In this document: positions 11,127 to 21,887 of the stretch, piece after piece
Layout of the letters: the number at the start of each line of letters is the position of its first letter
Numbering within the stretch: position 1 is the stretch's first letter
NCBI GenBank assembly: GCA_947579605.1
Contig: OX388325.1
Location: forward strand, 4,521,572-4,585,571
Length of the DNA stretch: 64,000 bases
Direction of reading: 5' to 3'
Source: Athripsodes cinereus
Taxonomy: Eukaryota > Arthropoda > Insecta > Trichoptera > Leptoceridae
Notes under the pieces: generated by a model
The model's database searches: none
Told to the model about the DNA's origin: nothing
What the model saw: the letters and a program-made list of their open reading frames with translations, nothing else
Translations under genes and position numbers: made by a program

Positions 11127-11185
11127 GTTCCCACAAAGTTACACTAGATAGAATTTTCTAGTGTAACTTTGTGGAAATGCATTAT
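11127..11185. repeat. Short inverted repeat
   Basis: The sequence CACAAAGTTACACTAGA and its inverse TCTAGTGTAACTTTGTG are separated by a few bases. It could form a hairpin; possibly a minimal MITE. Confidence 0.55.
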
Positions 11186-11304
11186 AAAAGATTATGTTGA
11201 ACTTGTTTTAGAGGCATTAACTATGTTACAATTTCTAGACATTAAAAAAAACAATTGAATTACTATGCTTGTTTGTTACATTAATTTAAAATAGGGATTA
11301 TATT

Positions 11305-11446
11305 TATGCAATAGAATCCTGCGGAGCAATGGCCTGGATGAAGAGGATATAGCAAACAGAAGAGTGTACAACCTCAGAACGAGAAGAGCCGACCCCAACA
11401 GCCTTCAGCGGCAATAAGTTGGGACAGTGCCAGGAAGAAGAAGAGG
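11305..11446 (+). pseudogene. Second copy of family D non-LTR 3' end
   Basis: Same block as 10185-10320: AATAGAATCCTGCGGAGCAA, AGAACGAGAAGAGCCGAC and the GAAGAAGA tail. Only the 3' terminus is present. Confidence 0.7.
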
Positions 11447-11454
11447 GATTATAT

Positions 11455-11720
11455 TTAAAATTAAATTAAAAAACACTCCTGAGCTTCTCGAGAAAATATG
11501 TATTCACGCTCCCTCTAGAACTCGGGATAATAATTTATTTTATATGCCAGCTGCGAGTACAAATGTAGGGTTGCGTAGACCTCTATGGAGAATTACATCT
11601 CTCTACAATAATACGCTGACAGACGTCGATATATTTGGTTTACCTCTGAATGCTTACAAGAGACAGGTATTCAAAAAACTTACTTCCACACTTCTAAATG
11701 AATCAGCAGGTACGCAGTAA
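11455..11720 (+). pseudogene. Jockey-like non-LTR C-terminal fragment
   Basis: An open frame contains APSRTRDNNLFYMPAAST, GLRRPLWRITSLYNN and VDIFGLPLNAYKRQVF and ends at a TAA. Such a segment (two aromatic/Asn-rich blocks, then a final helix of the form FKRQL) closes many insect non-LTR ORF2 proteins. No reverse transcriptase motifs lie upstream. Confidence 0.6.
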
Positions 11721-12594
11721 TCTCCCCCCCCCTTTTTTTCCTTTCCCCTTATTTTTTTTATTATTGATTTGTGTTTTTGTGCTAGTGTGATGATTGAGTG
11801 AGCGAGCGAGACTGTGTATATGTAGGCATGTTGAGATGACCGGAATGTTAGGTACCTATGTTTTTTTTAATTAATTGTGGCGCATGGTATTGGATGATAG
11901 CTGATCTCTGAAAGATTAACCTTTTTTCTCACTTTATATATGTAGTTATTGTCTGTTTTGTGCTTTTAATATTTATAAAAAAAACACATTGTTTCTCATA
12001 GTAGAATGCAACATTATTTTTTAAATTAAATTTAATTAAAAAAAAATCTTTACTTTATTTATTTTTTGTCAACTGTTATGTGATTTTTATACTATATAAC
12101 TGTAAATAAATTGTGTCACTTCGCAAATCGCATTAGCCGAAAGCTGTAATGATTTCCAAAGTAAGATTAAAAATAGTAATAATTAAAACATGTCTGTGTC
12201 GCCAAAGGTGGTGTTAAAGCCGGTGAAATAGAACCCGTATCTCTTGGTTGAAAGTCCGAGACTCTAACATTAAAGGGCCCCTTTAGCGAAAACGATGAAA
12301 CATTCAATTTTCAACAAGTTTGGTACACAAACTCTCAAAACTTGTTGACCCTACGAACATTTTGATTTGATGAAATATGATAACAAATATTAATTACCAA
12401 TATCAAAATTTAACTTTAAAAAAAAAACTCGATTTTAGCTTTATAGTATTCGTTTATAAAAAAGCATATTTCTAAAAATTGAACTTGGGGGTGTGTTTGG
12501 TACATAAATGCACGAGAATCCTACAACTTTTCATATATTTATTTGAATATTGAGAATATTTAGATAGTTATTACAATTATAGAATACAAATATG

Positions 12595-13000
12595 GTTGGT
12601 AAAACGCTGCGTGATAGAGTGAAGAATGAGGATATTAGAAGAATGAGCGGATGCAAGAAGACTGTTGTGGACAGAATGCGCGTGAATAAACTACGGTGGT
12701 TTGGGCATGTTGAACGAATGAACGAGGTAAGAATGACAAAGAGGATATACTTATCTGAAAGAAAGGGTGTGAGGAAACGCGGGCGTCCGAGAACCACGTG
12801 GCTTGATCACGTGGATCAAATTCTCAAGGACGGCCGCGTGTTGAGTAAGAGGAACCGACGTGCGTGTATGAGGAACTGTATGAATGTGGTGGAAGCGAAG
12901 GAAGTGTGTAAAGATAGATCTGTTTGGCGTTCCGTTCTCTCTGCCTACCCCACTTGGAACATGGCGTGAGGGTATAGTATAGTAGTATAGTATAGTATAG
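12595..13000 (+). pseudogene. Family A non-LTR C-terminus, best preserved copy
   Basis: An uninterrupted frame of about 125 residues contains VDRMRVNKLRWFGHVERMNE, KRIYLSERKGVRKRGRPR, TTWLDHVDQILKDG, CMRNCMNV and a final SAYPTWNMA. It is followed by a (TATAG)n tail at 12970-13000. The frame is intact but lacks all reverse transcriptase and endonuclease domains, so it is a 5'-truncated retroposed end and not a gene. It is the reference copy for this family. Confidence 0.82.
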
Positions 13001-13499
13001 AACAAAAAAAAACTATTTTTTTTTGTTTTTTTCATGGATATTGACCGACTTAAAAAATTTTTTTTTTTGATAAACTTTCTCATATTTTGAAACCAAAAAT
13101 CACCACATTTACTCAATTTTTTGTATACTAAAAAAAGTTTGCTAAAATCTATAGTATTTATATGGTTGATAGGATGAATAAAAAATATATATATTTAACA
13201 AATAATTTGTATTTTGGTATAACAAAGAGTACCTACCTAAATAAATCTGCGATTTATTTATTTTTTATTAAAAAACTAATATTTTCTATTTTATCTAATC
13301 AATATGTTCGCAAGGGTCAACAAGTTTAGGCAGTTTTTCTATCAAATTTGTTGAAAATAGAATATTTTACCGTTTTTGCTAAACGGGGCCTTTAAGTTAC
13401 CTACCATTCATTATGACTACCACCAGAATGGCTTATACCACAAACGGAGTGGAAGCTAGCGGACTCCCTACAAGTAGGTATCAGACATGCAGATTGTCC

Positions 13500-13905
13500 A
13501 ACAACAAAATTTACATTCAGGATGGGTGGCAAACCCCATCATTGCTAAATTAAAGATGTAGAATGTCTTTTGTGTTATGAAAAAAACACAGCATGTAGTT
13601 AACTTTCAAATGACTTTATTAACTTCGCATACACTATAGTATTGGGAGACTCTCGACTCCATCATCAGGCGATTAGGAAAAAAGAGTTAGTCTCCGAATA
13701 CTATAAAAGTAAGCGAAGTTATTAAAAGTCATTTGGAAGATAACTGCCTGCAAACTGTGTTTTTTTTTCAATATTCATCTTGAAATGGACTTCCAAAAAG
13801 TACCTTCGGTCAATTACGTCGAAATTTTAAAATGTCTTTATTCTTTTGAACACCTGCCTTTTACAGGGCACTCGAAGACTTACGGAAAAGAGGAGGAGAC
13901 CAATA
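13500..13905 (-). repeat. Family B non-LTR 3' end, split by a MITE
   Basis: The minus-strand copy is interrupted at the DNA for ATGTCTTT: the part carrying CATTCAGGATGGGTGGCAAA lies at 13500-13570 and the CACCTGCCTTTTACAGG part at 13831-13905. Confidence 0.7.
13571..13830. mobile_element. Foldback MITE with AATGTCTTT target duplication
   Basis: It is flanked by AATGTCTTT at 13562-13570 and 13831-13839. Inside are two inverted arms, one with AAATGACTTTATTAACTTCG and the other with its inverse. The left arm, read on the minus strand, carries a CTGATGATGGAG motif (see findings). A related end lies at 26395-26565. No transposase. Confidence 0.75.
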
Positions 13906-13941
13906 CCGAGTGTTTAACAGAATAATAATAAATGTTCCTAC

Positions 13942-13972
<31 letters not shown>

Positions 13973-14012
13973 TGGGTTTGTTATAAACCCAAATACAACC
14001 TTATCCTCTTAA

Positions 14013-15880
14013 GACCCTGGGTACACATATGTGTACCTTCACAAAAAATCAAAATATAAGCTCATCTATCGATTTTTGCATAATATTTCTTGTTTGTATC
14101 AATAAGAAGATATCCTAGTTATGGTATATACCCACAGAGTGCAGCATTAGCGCTCTCATCTCGTTAAAACAATAATTCTTATTAGTGTGTTGGGATTTTT
14201 TTTCAAAATGGCTACCTCGAGTCGTTATGTTAGCGGTAAGTTTTTGTTTTATTATGATTTATTTATTATTTTTAGTGAAATATGATGTGAACAGATATAC
14301 CTTTACAATTATGATTTAGTTTTAAATGAATTAACGATTATTAGTCTGTTATACTGATGTAAAGTTGAGGTACACATATGTGCACCTCAGGTTTCAACTG
14401 TGTAGTAACACGACACCCATAGTATGCAGTATTATGTTTGTGTTAATATTGAAAAGTGTTACTAAATTAATCTAATTATGGAAAAAGTTTAAATCCACGT
14501 GTTTAAAATCAAGTGTTTATAGAAAACAGATTAGTTAATAGTGATTTTTTCATTCTAGATAACATAAAATACTAGTAAATATAATAAAATGACAATTTTT
14601 AGGTAACATTCTTTAGGTCGACGTGAGCAAAGGCAATACATTCCATCTAAACCAAATCCACTGGATTTAAAAAAAATGTTATTGCCGCTACTGATGGTTT
14701 AGTATTGGATTTCCAGATTTACACAGGATCCAGTACAGTAAATGTACAAGATATGAAGGAGTTTGGACTTGGTGCAGGAATAGTAAAAATGATGTGTCGT
14801 ACTGTTTCTAATGAAACAATTTTATATAAGGACCGATTTTTTACTAGTCTCAAATTGGCAATTTTTTTAAATAAAAAAAATGACATTTATTTGGTTGGCA
14901 CAGTTATGGTCAACCAAATTGGAGACGTACAATTTTTTTTTAAAGTGATAAAGAATTGCATCATGGTGAATGGGACGAATGGGTACGGCAAGATGACAAA
15001 GTGTATGTCTTGAAGTGGAAGGACACAAAATCTGAAACTATGTTTTCCATGTGTGTTGGAAGTTCTCCTGCTGAACAATGTAAAAGATGGGACAAGGGGG
15101 CGAAAAGGAAAATAGATGTAGGCCAATCAGCAGTTATTAAAATGTATAACTCTGCCATGGGAGGAATTGATTTGTGTGATAGGTTTATTGCCTATTACAG
15201 AACATCGATGCGACAAGACAATGGCCAGTTCGTTTTTTTAGCCACTCTGTTGACCTGGCCATTGTAAATTGTTGGTTGGTTTATGTAAGATGTTGTAAGA
15301 GAGTTAATATTCCTCGAAAAGACCAACTTGGGCAAATGGAGTATCGCCTAAAAATTGCTACAGCAATGATAAAATACGAAGGGGGAAGAATTGAAAAGTC
15401 ATTTGTAGGAGGCTCTTGTAATACAACAAGATCTTCCTCACAAGCTCTTCTGGAAATCGATGAGAACCAGCAACCAGCAAAAAAGAGGCAAAGGTGCATC
15501 GTACCACAACCCATTTCGGAAATCCGGTACGATAGATAACACAGGTCATTTTCCGGAATATCAGAACGATAATTTTGCGTCAAAATGCAGGTTTGAAGGC
15601 TGCAATTCACGCTGTAGAATAAAATGCAGCAAATGCAACGTTTGTCTTTGTGTATTAAAAAATAATTGCTTTAAAAAGTATCACACGGTGCAATAATTAT
15701 CTACTTTCATATTAATTTTTTTTATTACTTGAGACCTGAGGTGCACATATGTGTACCATCGATATTTTTGCTCCATATAAAAAAAAAAATATTTTTTCTA
15801 CAAATGTGTTTTACTTGTTCCCTATACTCTCAAAAAATCAACATTTCACTTTTGAAATAAGTATCTGTTGTGTTTGGGTC
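14013..15880 (+). mobile_element. piggyBac-family transposon, internally deleted, 1868 bp
   Basis: It is flanked by TTAA at 14009-14012 and 15881-15884, the obligate piggyBac target site. The ends are GACCC and its inverse GGGTC. Near the left end is a perfect 18-bp palindrome GGTACACATATGTGTACC (14020-14037). Near-identical imperfect versions at 14367-14388 and 15737-15758 face each other as inverted subterminal repeats. The transposase inside is a relic. The element interrupts a SINE. Confidence 0.9.
14208..15696 (+). pseudogene. piggyBac transposase relic (N-terminal half deleted, several frameshifts)
   Basis: A first exon may be the ATG at 14208 followed by a consensus donor (GCG|GTAAGT at 14235/14236). 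A plausible acceptor lies before 14616. Coding then resumes with REQRQYIPSKPNPLDLK, which in known transposases lies just before the first catalytic Asp. The shifted frame continues IAATDGLVLDFQIYTG (first Asp), YKDRFFTS (second) and NSAMGGIDLCDRF (third and fourth). The end has a Cys-rich finger (CSKCNVCLC, CFKKYH). An 8-A run near 14668, and points near 14950, 15245 and 15530, shift the frame. Everything between the first exon and the catalytic core is missing, so no active protein is possible. Confidence 0.88.
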
Positions 15881-16019
15881 TTAAGAGGTTATACACCTTT
15901 CACACTAAGCTAAAAGCTTGTGCCGTGAAAGGGGAGTTTGCCGGCACCTGGGATCGAACCACGGACCGCTTGTTCAGGATTTAAAAACAGTTTTCGAAAA
16001 AAAGCTGAATAGGTATAAA

Positions 16020-16185
16020 AAGCTTAGTTTTTTTATAAACATAACATGTATAGACAATTCACACAGACCGGGCTAGTCCCAAACTGAGATGAATCTTGTA
16101 TTATGGGTAGGTACTAACATGACGAAACATAATATAATATACAATGCACTGAACACATATTATACATGTAACACCCAGGACAATT
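16020..16185. repeat. Dispersed repeat paired with 58990-59400
   Basis: It shares ATAGACAATTCACACAGA, the block with CTAACA, and ATGTAACACCCAGGA with 58990-59400, where a (AAATA)n-tailed insertion splits it. In that copy the block leads into a GGCCGGGAATCGAA tRNA-like B-box region, suggesting a tRNA-derived SINE. Confidence 0.55.
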
Positions 16186-16477
16186 TGAAAACAACAGCTT
16201 TATCCCGTTTCCGGTTTAACAATGTCTTTAAGGACACGCTGTATAAAACTGTACGCGAAAAAATAACACTTGAAACATTCTTTTGATATCCCTCTTGAGG
16301 ATATTAAAGACAGATTTAGAATACCTTCCTCTTTTTCACCCTTCAGCGCTCCTCTTTGCAACACGTTAATGATACAAGAAAAAAACAAAATGTCAGAAAA
16401 TATGAACAGAAAAAACTTTCACATGTCTTACAATCTCTAATAGCTGTGACTAATGCAATAAGGTAATAATTGTTTTT

Positions 16478-16690
16478 TGAACCACTCTAGATTAATCATT
16501 CCAATTGATCACACTCATCCACGATTTTCTTCTGGGATCGCATTGGCCTTCTGCTGTAATGATCCCTGTAAGAATCGTCTCTTTGTCAGTAATAATAATA
16601 ATAATAGTCAACCTATTTGAATAGGTATTATTAACTAGGTTGGTATATTGTATATGATACACAAACATATAATGTGAACTTCCTTTTATA
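16478..16690. repeat. Dispersed repeat with an (AAT)n-tailed insertion
   Basis: CTAGATTAATCATTCCAATT and TATTTGAATAGGTATT match 29785-29900, where the two blocks are nearly adjacent. Here about 80 bp (TTCTGGGATCGCATTGGC through (AAT)n) separates them. Related TCTGGRATCGMATTGGC ends occur near 21205 and 23530, so the insert is probably a short non-LTR 3' end. Confidence 0.55.
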
Positions 16691-16699
16691 GGGCAGTAT

Positions 16700-17390
16700 G
16701 ATGGGGCATGAGATTTGTATATTTTACTCAAAGTTTCTTAATAAGTTAACTCTAATGAACATAAAAATAGTAATTTCTCATCAAATACTATTTTATTTGT
16801 ATATTAAAAAGGGTGGTAAACCATCTTACCAGTGTGCGTCTACCAGGTTGGTAAATCATTAAATGTTTACAGGTAAGTATACATAGTTACCACTTACCTA
16901 TTGTTTTCAATGCATTTTCTGAAAATAAAAGGGAAAATAAAACAGATGAAAGCATTTTCAGGATAATAAATGTTTATTTAACTATGTACGATGTGGATTG
17001 GATTGGTGGAATGGAATGAAACAATTTATACACACCGCAACTTTACAAATCGTACAAACATTTTTTGTTCTTTTTGTTTTTTAGATGTGCTACAATGAGC
17101 GCATCTTCTGTAAGTTAGCCGTTTTTAGTACACAACACAGAGTCTCGACACTTATGAATCGACTCAAGGCTTGGTTAAGAGTACTCTTTAAACCTAGGTA
17201 ACATTCCCGATTTCTCTGTGTCATGCTTATCATCACATGACTTGAATTTTTTGAAAGTCTAGTAAGTAAAATCCCGTTCCCGACATCTAATTGTGTCAAA
17301 AAATTCAAAACGTAATAGTTGTAACTAAATGATTTTAAGTATGTGGATGTTCTCTGTAAATTTTATCAACGTAAATAGTAATGACAACGA
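16700..17390. other. AT-rich region without recognisable features
   Basis: No coding frame, repeat family or RNA structure that I can support. A minus-strand frame at 17090-17308 shows no familiar motif. Confidence 0.4.
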
Positions 17391-17391
17391 T

Positions 17392-17522
17392 ATCAGAGCG
17401 CAGGGAATGTCGTGGAAAGAGGTGACGCAATTGGCGCAGAGACGCTCTGAATGGAGGAGGCTGGTTTCTGCCCTGTGCTCCCGAGAGGAGCGTTGAGGGC
17501 GATGATGATGATGATGATGAAA
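17392..17522 (+). repeat. Family C non-LTR 3' end with (GAT)n tail
   Basis: Encodes MSWKEVTQLAQRRSEWRRL, then GAGGGCGATGATGATGATGA. Best plus-strand match to the longer minus-strand copy at 51425-52084. Confidence 0.75.
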
Positions 17523-17879
17523 TAGTAAAAGAAATAAAATAACTTATTTTTTATTTATTTATTTAGCCAATGATACACTTCAGATAAAACATATGACTAG
17601 GAACAATACATAAGAGACAAAAATATAAATATTTCTACCCCCACCGTCGCTAAATTTTCGAAATGGTATAGGAATTTCGTAATACATATTTCAAAAACTC
17701 CTCGGTTATAGAATATTTTCTCACAGTACCTCTCTCTACAATGTAACGGGTATTTGTACCGACTATTATTTATGTCAATATCAGATCTGGTGCTTTGACC
17801 GAATATCCGATACTTTAACTACGGATTCGTGGATCCCCACATACAACTCGTGAACCCCCATTTTTCAGTCACGCCATCG

Positions 17880-17940
17880 TAGACCGAGTCTCCCGTGGAC
17901 CCCTGGGGGTCCAGCTGGACTACTTTGGGAATCACTGGTG
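17880..17940. other. Short GC-richer segment, unassigned
   Basis: The stretch with CCGTGGACCCCTGGGGGTCC contains a short inverted repeat in otherwise AT-rich DNA. It resembles the end region of hAT MITEs (right-left side of a hairpin), but I cannot find both termini. Confidence 0.25.
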
Positions 17941-18044
17941 TAAAATGTCCATGCATATTATGTTATGTTAAAAGGAAATTTAAAAAGTACAGAAATAAGG
18001 AAAATCACAGTACGAACTAATTAAAATTATAAATTTTATATTTT

Positions 18045-18235
18045 ATTTTTAATTTTAAAAAGATATATCTGAGTTTTGTTATAAATCCAAATACAACCTT
18101 AAATACCTTTCACAGTAAGCTACTAAAAGCTCCTGTCGTGAAACGGGAATTTGCCGGCACCTGGTATCGAACCGCGGACCCCTTGTTCACGAGATCGAGA
18201 CTCTACCTCCAGACTACCGTCGAAGTCACACCAAA
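18045..18235 (-). repeat. tRNA-derived SINE copy
   Basis: On the minus strand it has an A-box-like TAGTCTGGAGGTAGAGTC, about 45 bp later the B box GGTTCGATACC, then AAACTCCCGTTTCACGAC-type body and a tail near AAAAAGATATATC. Orientation and spacing are those of a type 2 polymerase III promoter. Confidence 0.75.
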
Positions 18236-18259
18236 AAACTAAAACCAATTATGTTTTTT

Positions 18260-18435
18260 TTTTTAAAAAAAAGATATATCTGGGTTTTGTTATAAATCCA
18301 AATACAACTTTCCCAGTAAGCTACTTAAAGCTTGTGTCGTGAAAGGGGAGTTTCTCGGCACCTGGGATCGAACCATGGACCCCATGTTCACAAGGCCGAG
18401 ACTCTACCTCTAGGCTACCGACGAACTCAAATTTT
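18260..18435 (-). repeat. tRNA-derived SINE copy, adjacent to the previous one
   Basis: Same family and orientation as 18045-18235, with TAGCCTAGAGGTAGAGTC and GGTTCGATCCC on the minus strand. The two copies lie head to tail with about 25 bp between them. Confidence 0.75.
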
Positions 18436-18779
18436 CCATTTATAAATCATTTGTTGTATTTGATTTCAGTTATCCAAAAGTTTTATTTCTAGAAAACTCG
18501 ATAAAATACAACGAAGGGTTGTAAAACATAATTGTTATTGTACTGAACAAGTACTGAACAATTGTTATTATTATGTTGTACTTGACAAGGTCTGAAAGTA
18601 ATACCTCAAAATGATCTTGAAACATCTTAAACCTATCATTCCTCATAGAAACCTATTCCCTTTAACAAGATTGTTCTTCAAACGATTTGCCAGGATCTTG
18701 TCTTTGTGCTATAATATCAATGCTTTAAAGCACAAAAGACATATGTCCATTATATAGGTAAAATAAGTTAATATACTTG

Positions 18780-18992
18780 TCTGAAAGAAAGGCTTGATCA
18801 CGGTGATCAAATTGATAAGGATGGGCGTATGTAAAGCAAAAGGGACCGACGTACGTGTATGAGAAACTGCATGAACTGCATGAGAAGCGAAGAAAGTGTG
18901 TAAAGATAGATCTATTTGGCGTTCTGTTCTCTCTGTCTACCCCACTTGGGAAACGGCGTGAGGGTATAGTTTGTAGTATAGTATGGTAGATT
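18780..18992 (+). pseudogene. Family A non-LTR 3' end with internal deletion
   Basis: YLSERKA... is followed directly by the LDHGDQ region, so the GRPR part is deleted relative to 12595-13000. It ends with the TATAGT-type tail. Confidence 0.7.
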
Positions 18993-19292
18993 TAATATAT
19001 CGTCCTTGCATATTCAAAATGGGGTACATAATTTAATAAATTATTTGACATTTCTAGAATAAACTGCTTATAATGACATTATAACCATGATATAAAGTGA
19101 TTCATAGTATCGAATATTAAAATTCAAAACTTAAAGAATAATATCACATGCCTATAAAAAGTCCAAACAATAATTTTAATGCCCTAATGAACAGTTTTTG
19201 AAGAATATGCCTAAATAAAAATGTTTGCACATACGTCATTTTGAATACGCAACGACAATATGCATATGATCGGTTGCAAAGTCTTCTATGTC

Positions 19293-19447
19293 CTGAGCCC
19301 GTAGACAATTTGTACTTAGCGATCGTCTACTGGCGAACTTTTCGACAATCTACCTACACGTACCGTATAATTATGCGTTATTGTTGCAGTTATTGACGAA
19401 AATTCGTTTGTAGGCGATCGCCAAGTACACATTGTCTACGGGCTCAG
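19293..19447. mobile_element. MITE, 155 bp, CTGAGCCCGTAGAC termini
   Basis: Begins CTGAGCCCGTAGACAATT and ends with the inverse; both arms include the CGATCG region (TTAGCGATCG and CGATCGCCAAG). A second copy is at 40851-40996. No coding capacity. Superfamily not determined because the target duplication is unclear. Confidence 0.8.
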
Positions 19448-20558
19448 ATAACTATATAATTACCAATAATACTCAGCTATATCTTTATAGAAATATTTAA
19501 TAAAAAACCAAGTATTTAATAAAAACACGTTCTTAAATGAATATTTTTTTGTGCACAAATATAATATATCACATAAGATATTTGAGACTTTTTTATTCTT
19601 AAAAAGCTCATGTCCATCAAGGACATCTTTTAAATCAATTTAAATCAGTTGATTAATTGAGAATCTCAAACTTTGAAAATCTGTTTTCTTGAAACTTTCT
19701 ATAATGTGGACATGTGTCTTCTGTGCTTTAAACCATACACATGTAGAATTCTATTGTTGCGTTCTAGCTTTTAAACCCGCCTTGAATCAGTAACTTACAT
19801 TTCGATACTATCCGAAGTATATATTTTATATGTATACATAGGACAACAATTTCAATTATAAAACATAAAAATGATATTTGAAAATATACAAAAATAACAA
19901 AATCTGGCCCCAGACAGCACCATAGAGCTGGTATTAGGGGCTAGAAGATCTTCAATAATGAATTTGTCTTCTATAAAGCACATAAATTTACCTCTTGTTT
20001 TAACACAAAACATTAAAATTAGAAAAAAAAAACAAAAACCGGCAATCAAAAACTAATATCTCTTCTTTCTAATGTACGTTTCTTCAATTGCCTCTTGAAT
20101 TAATTAATTTAATATATTATTAATTTATTTATTTTATGTCGTGGAGCACCCGCAAAAGAAATGATCTCCAACTATCCTATCAATAAGTTTGGTTGGACCG
20201 GAATTAGCAACCCCCCAATGAAGGTAAAGTTATGGTTTTTAAGAGAGAATTTCGAAATTTGTCCCCTGGTAGTTTAATTGTACAAAGCACGCTTCGCGAT
20301 TAGGATGATTGTCAAATATTTGTTGTAGGTATGAGAATCAGTCAACATCTATTTGTCATACCCCTAAAAGTTAAGAGTGGTTCACTCCGATTTTTTTATT
20401 TTTTGGACATTTTTTTTATTTTTTTATCGTGAGGCATTAAAAAATACATACAGTCCTAAATTTTCACCCTTCTTCCATCAAGCTCTATTTTTTAATAGTG
20501 ATATTAGTAATTCAATGAAAAGAGATATTTTAAAGAATTTTATAATTGTGTTTATTGT

Positions 20559-20587
<29 letters not shown>

Positions 20588-20590
<3 letters not shown>

Positions 20591-20756
20591 TGATTGTCTT
20601 TGCGGACACATCGCGTATTTTTGTTTGGTGGTGAGCTTTCGAATGCGCTCGGGCATCCATTGTCAAACCGACCCGGTTTGACAATGGATGCCCGAGCGCA
20701 TTCGAAAGCTCACCACCAAACAAAAATACGCGATGTGTCCGCAAAGACAATCAATA
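20588..20756. repeat. Perfect 83-bp inverted repeat with 3-bp spacer
   Basis: Arms 20588-20670 and 20674-20756 are identical in inverted orientation over all 83 positions; the spacer is ACC. The arms are much richer in GC (e.g. GAATGCGCTCGGGCATCC) than the flanking (TA)n. No coding function is proposed, though each arm is open in one frame. A second palindrome (CAACAACATATA...) follows at 20787-20816. Confidence 0.9.
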
Positions 20757-20786
20757 CATACATACCTCGTCGCGAAAAACTTATCA

Positions 20787-20822
20787 ACAACATATATATA
20801 TATATATGTTGTTGTATATATA

Positions 20823-20862
<40 letters not shown>

Positions 20863-20870
20863 TTTTTTAT
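20787..20870. repeat. Palindromic (TA)n microsatellite
   Basis: CAACAACA(TA)nTGTTGTTG forms a perfect short palindrome, followed by a further (TA)n run to about 20860. Confidence 0.75.
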
Positions 20871-21300
20871 GTGTATCTCATTTTCAACTCCGCTCAATAT
20901 AATAAAATGTATCTACCTTTATGGCAAATAAATAATGTATATGGTAAAACAATGTTTGCCGGGTCAGCTAGTTTCAAAATATTATGTACCCAATGCATAT
21001 AGACATTTTCGGCATCACCATTTTTTTAACAATTCTCAAAGCAAAACAAACATATTGGCTAACTCTCTCGTAGGAAGAGTTGTTCAAATGTTTAACTGTC
21101 TGGCTAGAGATCTTTAAAATGACACGTCCAGAATATATAAGGATAGTTGAAAGTATATTATGTATTGTAGTTACGTTGTCGTCTGGCAATTATTGCTTAA
21201 AGATATCTTCTGGGATCGCATTGGCATTCAAATGTTATGAACCTTGTAAAGGTCGTCTTGTAGTAAACTATAATTATAATAAAAATTTCCCACACATGTA

Positions 21301-21883
21301 GGGGAACTAGGGGCAAGATGGGGACGTTAAGCTAAAATGTCAAAAACACGTTTCTATATATAATATCTTTAAAAAAAGTCTATTGACACAAACTTTGATC
21401 TTAAATATAGCAAATGAATCACATAAACGTTAAGAAAAAAAAATACTTCAATTTAAAAAAAAAGCTTAACTATCCCGTCTTGCCCCACGGGTAGGGGCAA
21501 GACGGGATAGTTAAGAATATTAATCAATTAATTAATTAATGGAGTAATAAGCCATATTTTTATCCAGTTAATAATCGAATATCTTCCCTTAAAATTCAAT
21601 ATTTAAATCTTGTTTATCAAATGTCAAACAATCTGAATCACGATATTCTTTCTTCAATGACACTATCAACAAAATTAAGTAAAATAACGTGAAATATGCG
21701 AAAAACACGTTTAGTATCACAGCATCACGGAACGAGCAACCACTGCTGATGTAACCTTATTACTAGTGGGGGGTCCGAAGAGAGCATCTAATGTCATCCA
21801 GCGTTCAGGGCTATTCGGCACGGTTCCACTTTTATCCCAGTAATTCATCTTACCCCACTATCCCGTCTTGCCCCTAGTTCCCC
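21301..21883. mobile_element. TIR element, 583 bp, GGGGAACTAGGGGCAAGA ends
   Basis: Terminal inverted repeats start GGGGAACTAGGGGCAAGA on the left and end with the inverse on the right, each followed by a GGGAC or GGGATAGT block. The element is flanked by TA on both sides (21299-21300 and 21884-21885), which would fit a TA-targeting superfamily. An internal inverted copy of the TIR core lies at about 21474-21512. No ORF, so it is non-autonomous. Confidence 0.8.
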
Positions 21884-21887
21884 TACG

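Larger units (their letters stand above)
13940..15990 (-). repeat. tRNA-derived SINE, split by a piggyBac element
   Basis: The left half (to 14008) and right half (from 15885) together match the uninterrupted copies at 18045, 18260 and 29457. On the minus strand the right half contains GGTTCGATCCC, the classic B box of the RNA polymerase III internal promoter. The A-box half (TAGCCTGGAGGTAGAG) seen in the other copies is lost here. The element continues to a poly(T)/(A) side near 13940. Confidence 0.72.
20290..20975 (-). repeat. ACTAGCTGACC dispersed repeat, minus strand, with insertion
   Basis: Blocks shared with 45665-45998 in the same order (TTTGTCATACCCCT..., AATAGTGATATTAGT, TTGCCGGGTCAGCTAGT). 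Between AATAGTGATATTAGT and ATATGGTAAAACAATG about 415 bp is inserted, which holds (TA)n tracts and the palindrome at 20588-20756. Confidence 0.68.

Noticed and set aside
20478..20902. Identical short proteins on both strands around the palindrome
   Set aside because: Both are readings of the same inverted repeat, not genes. There is no codon bias or conserved motif.
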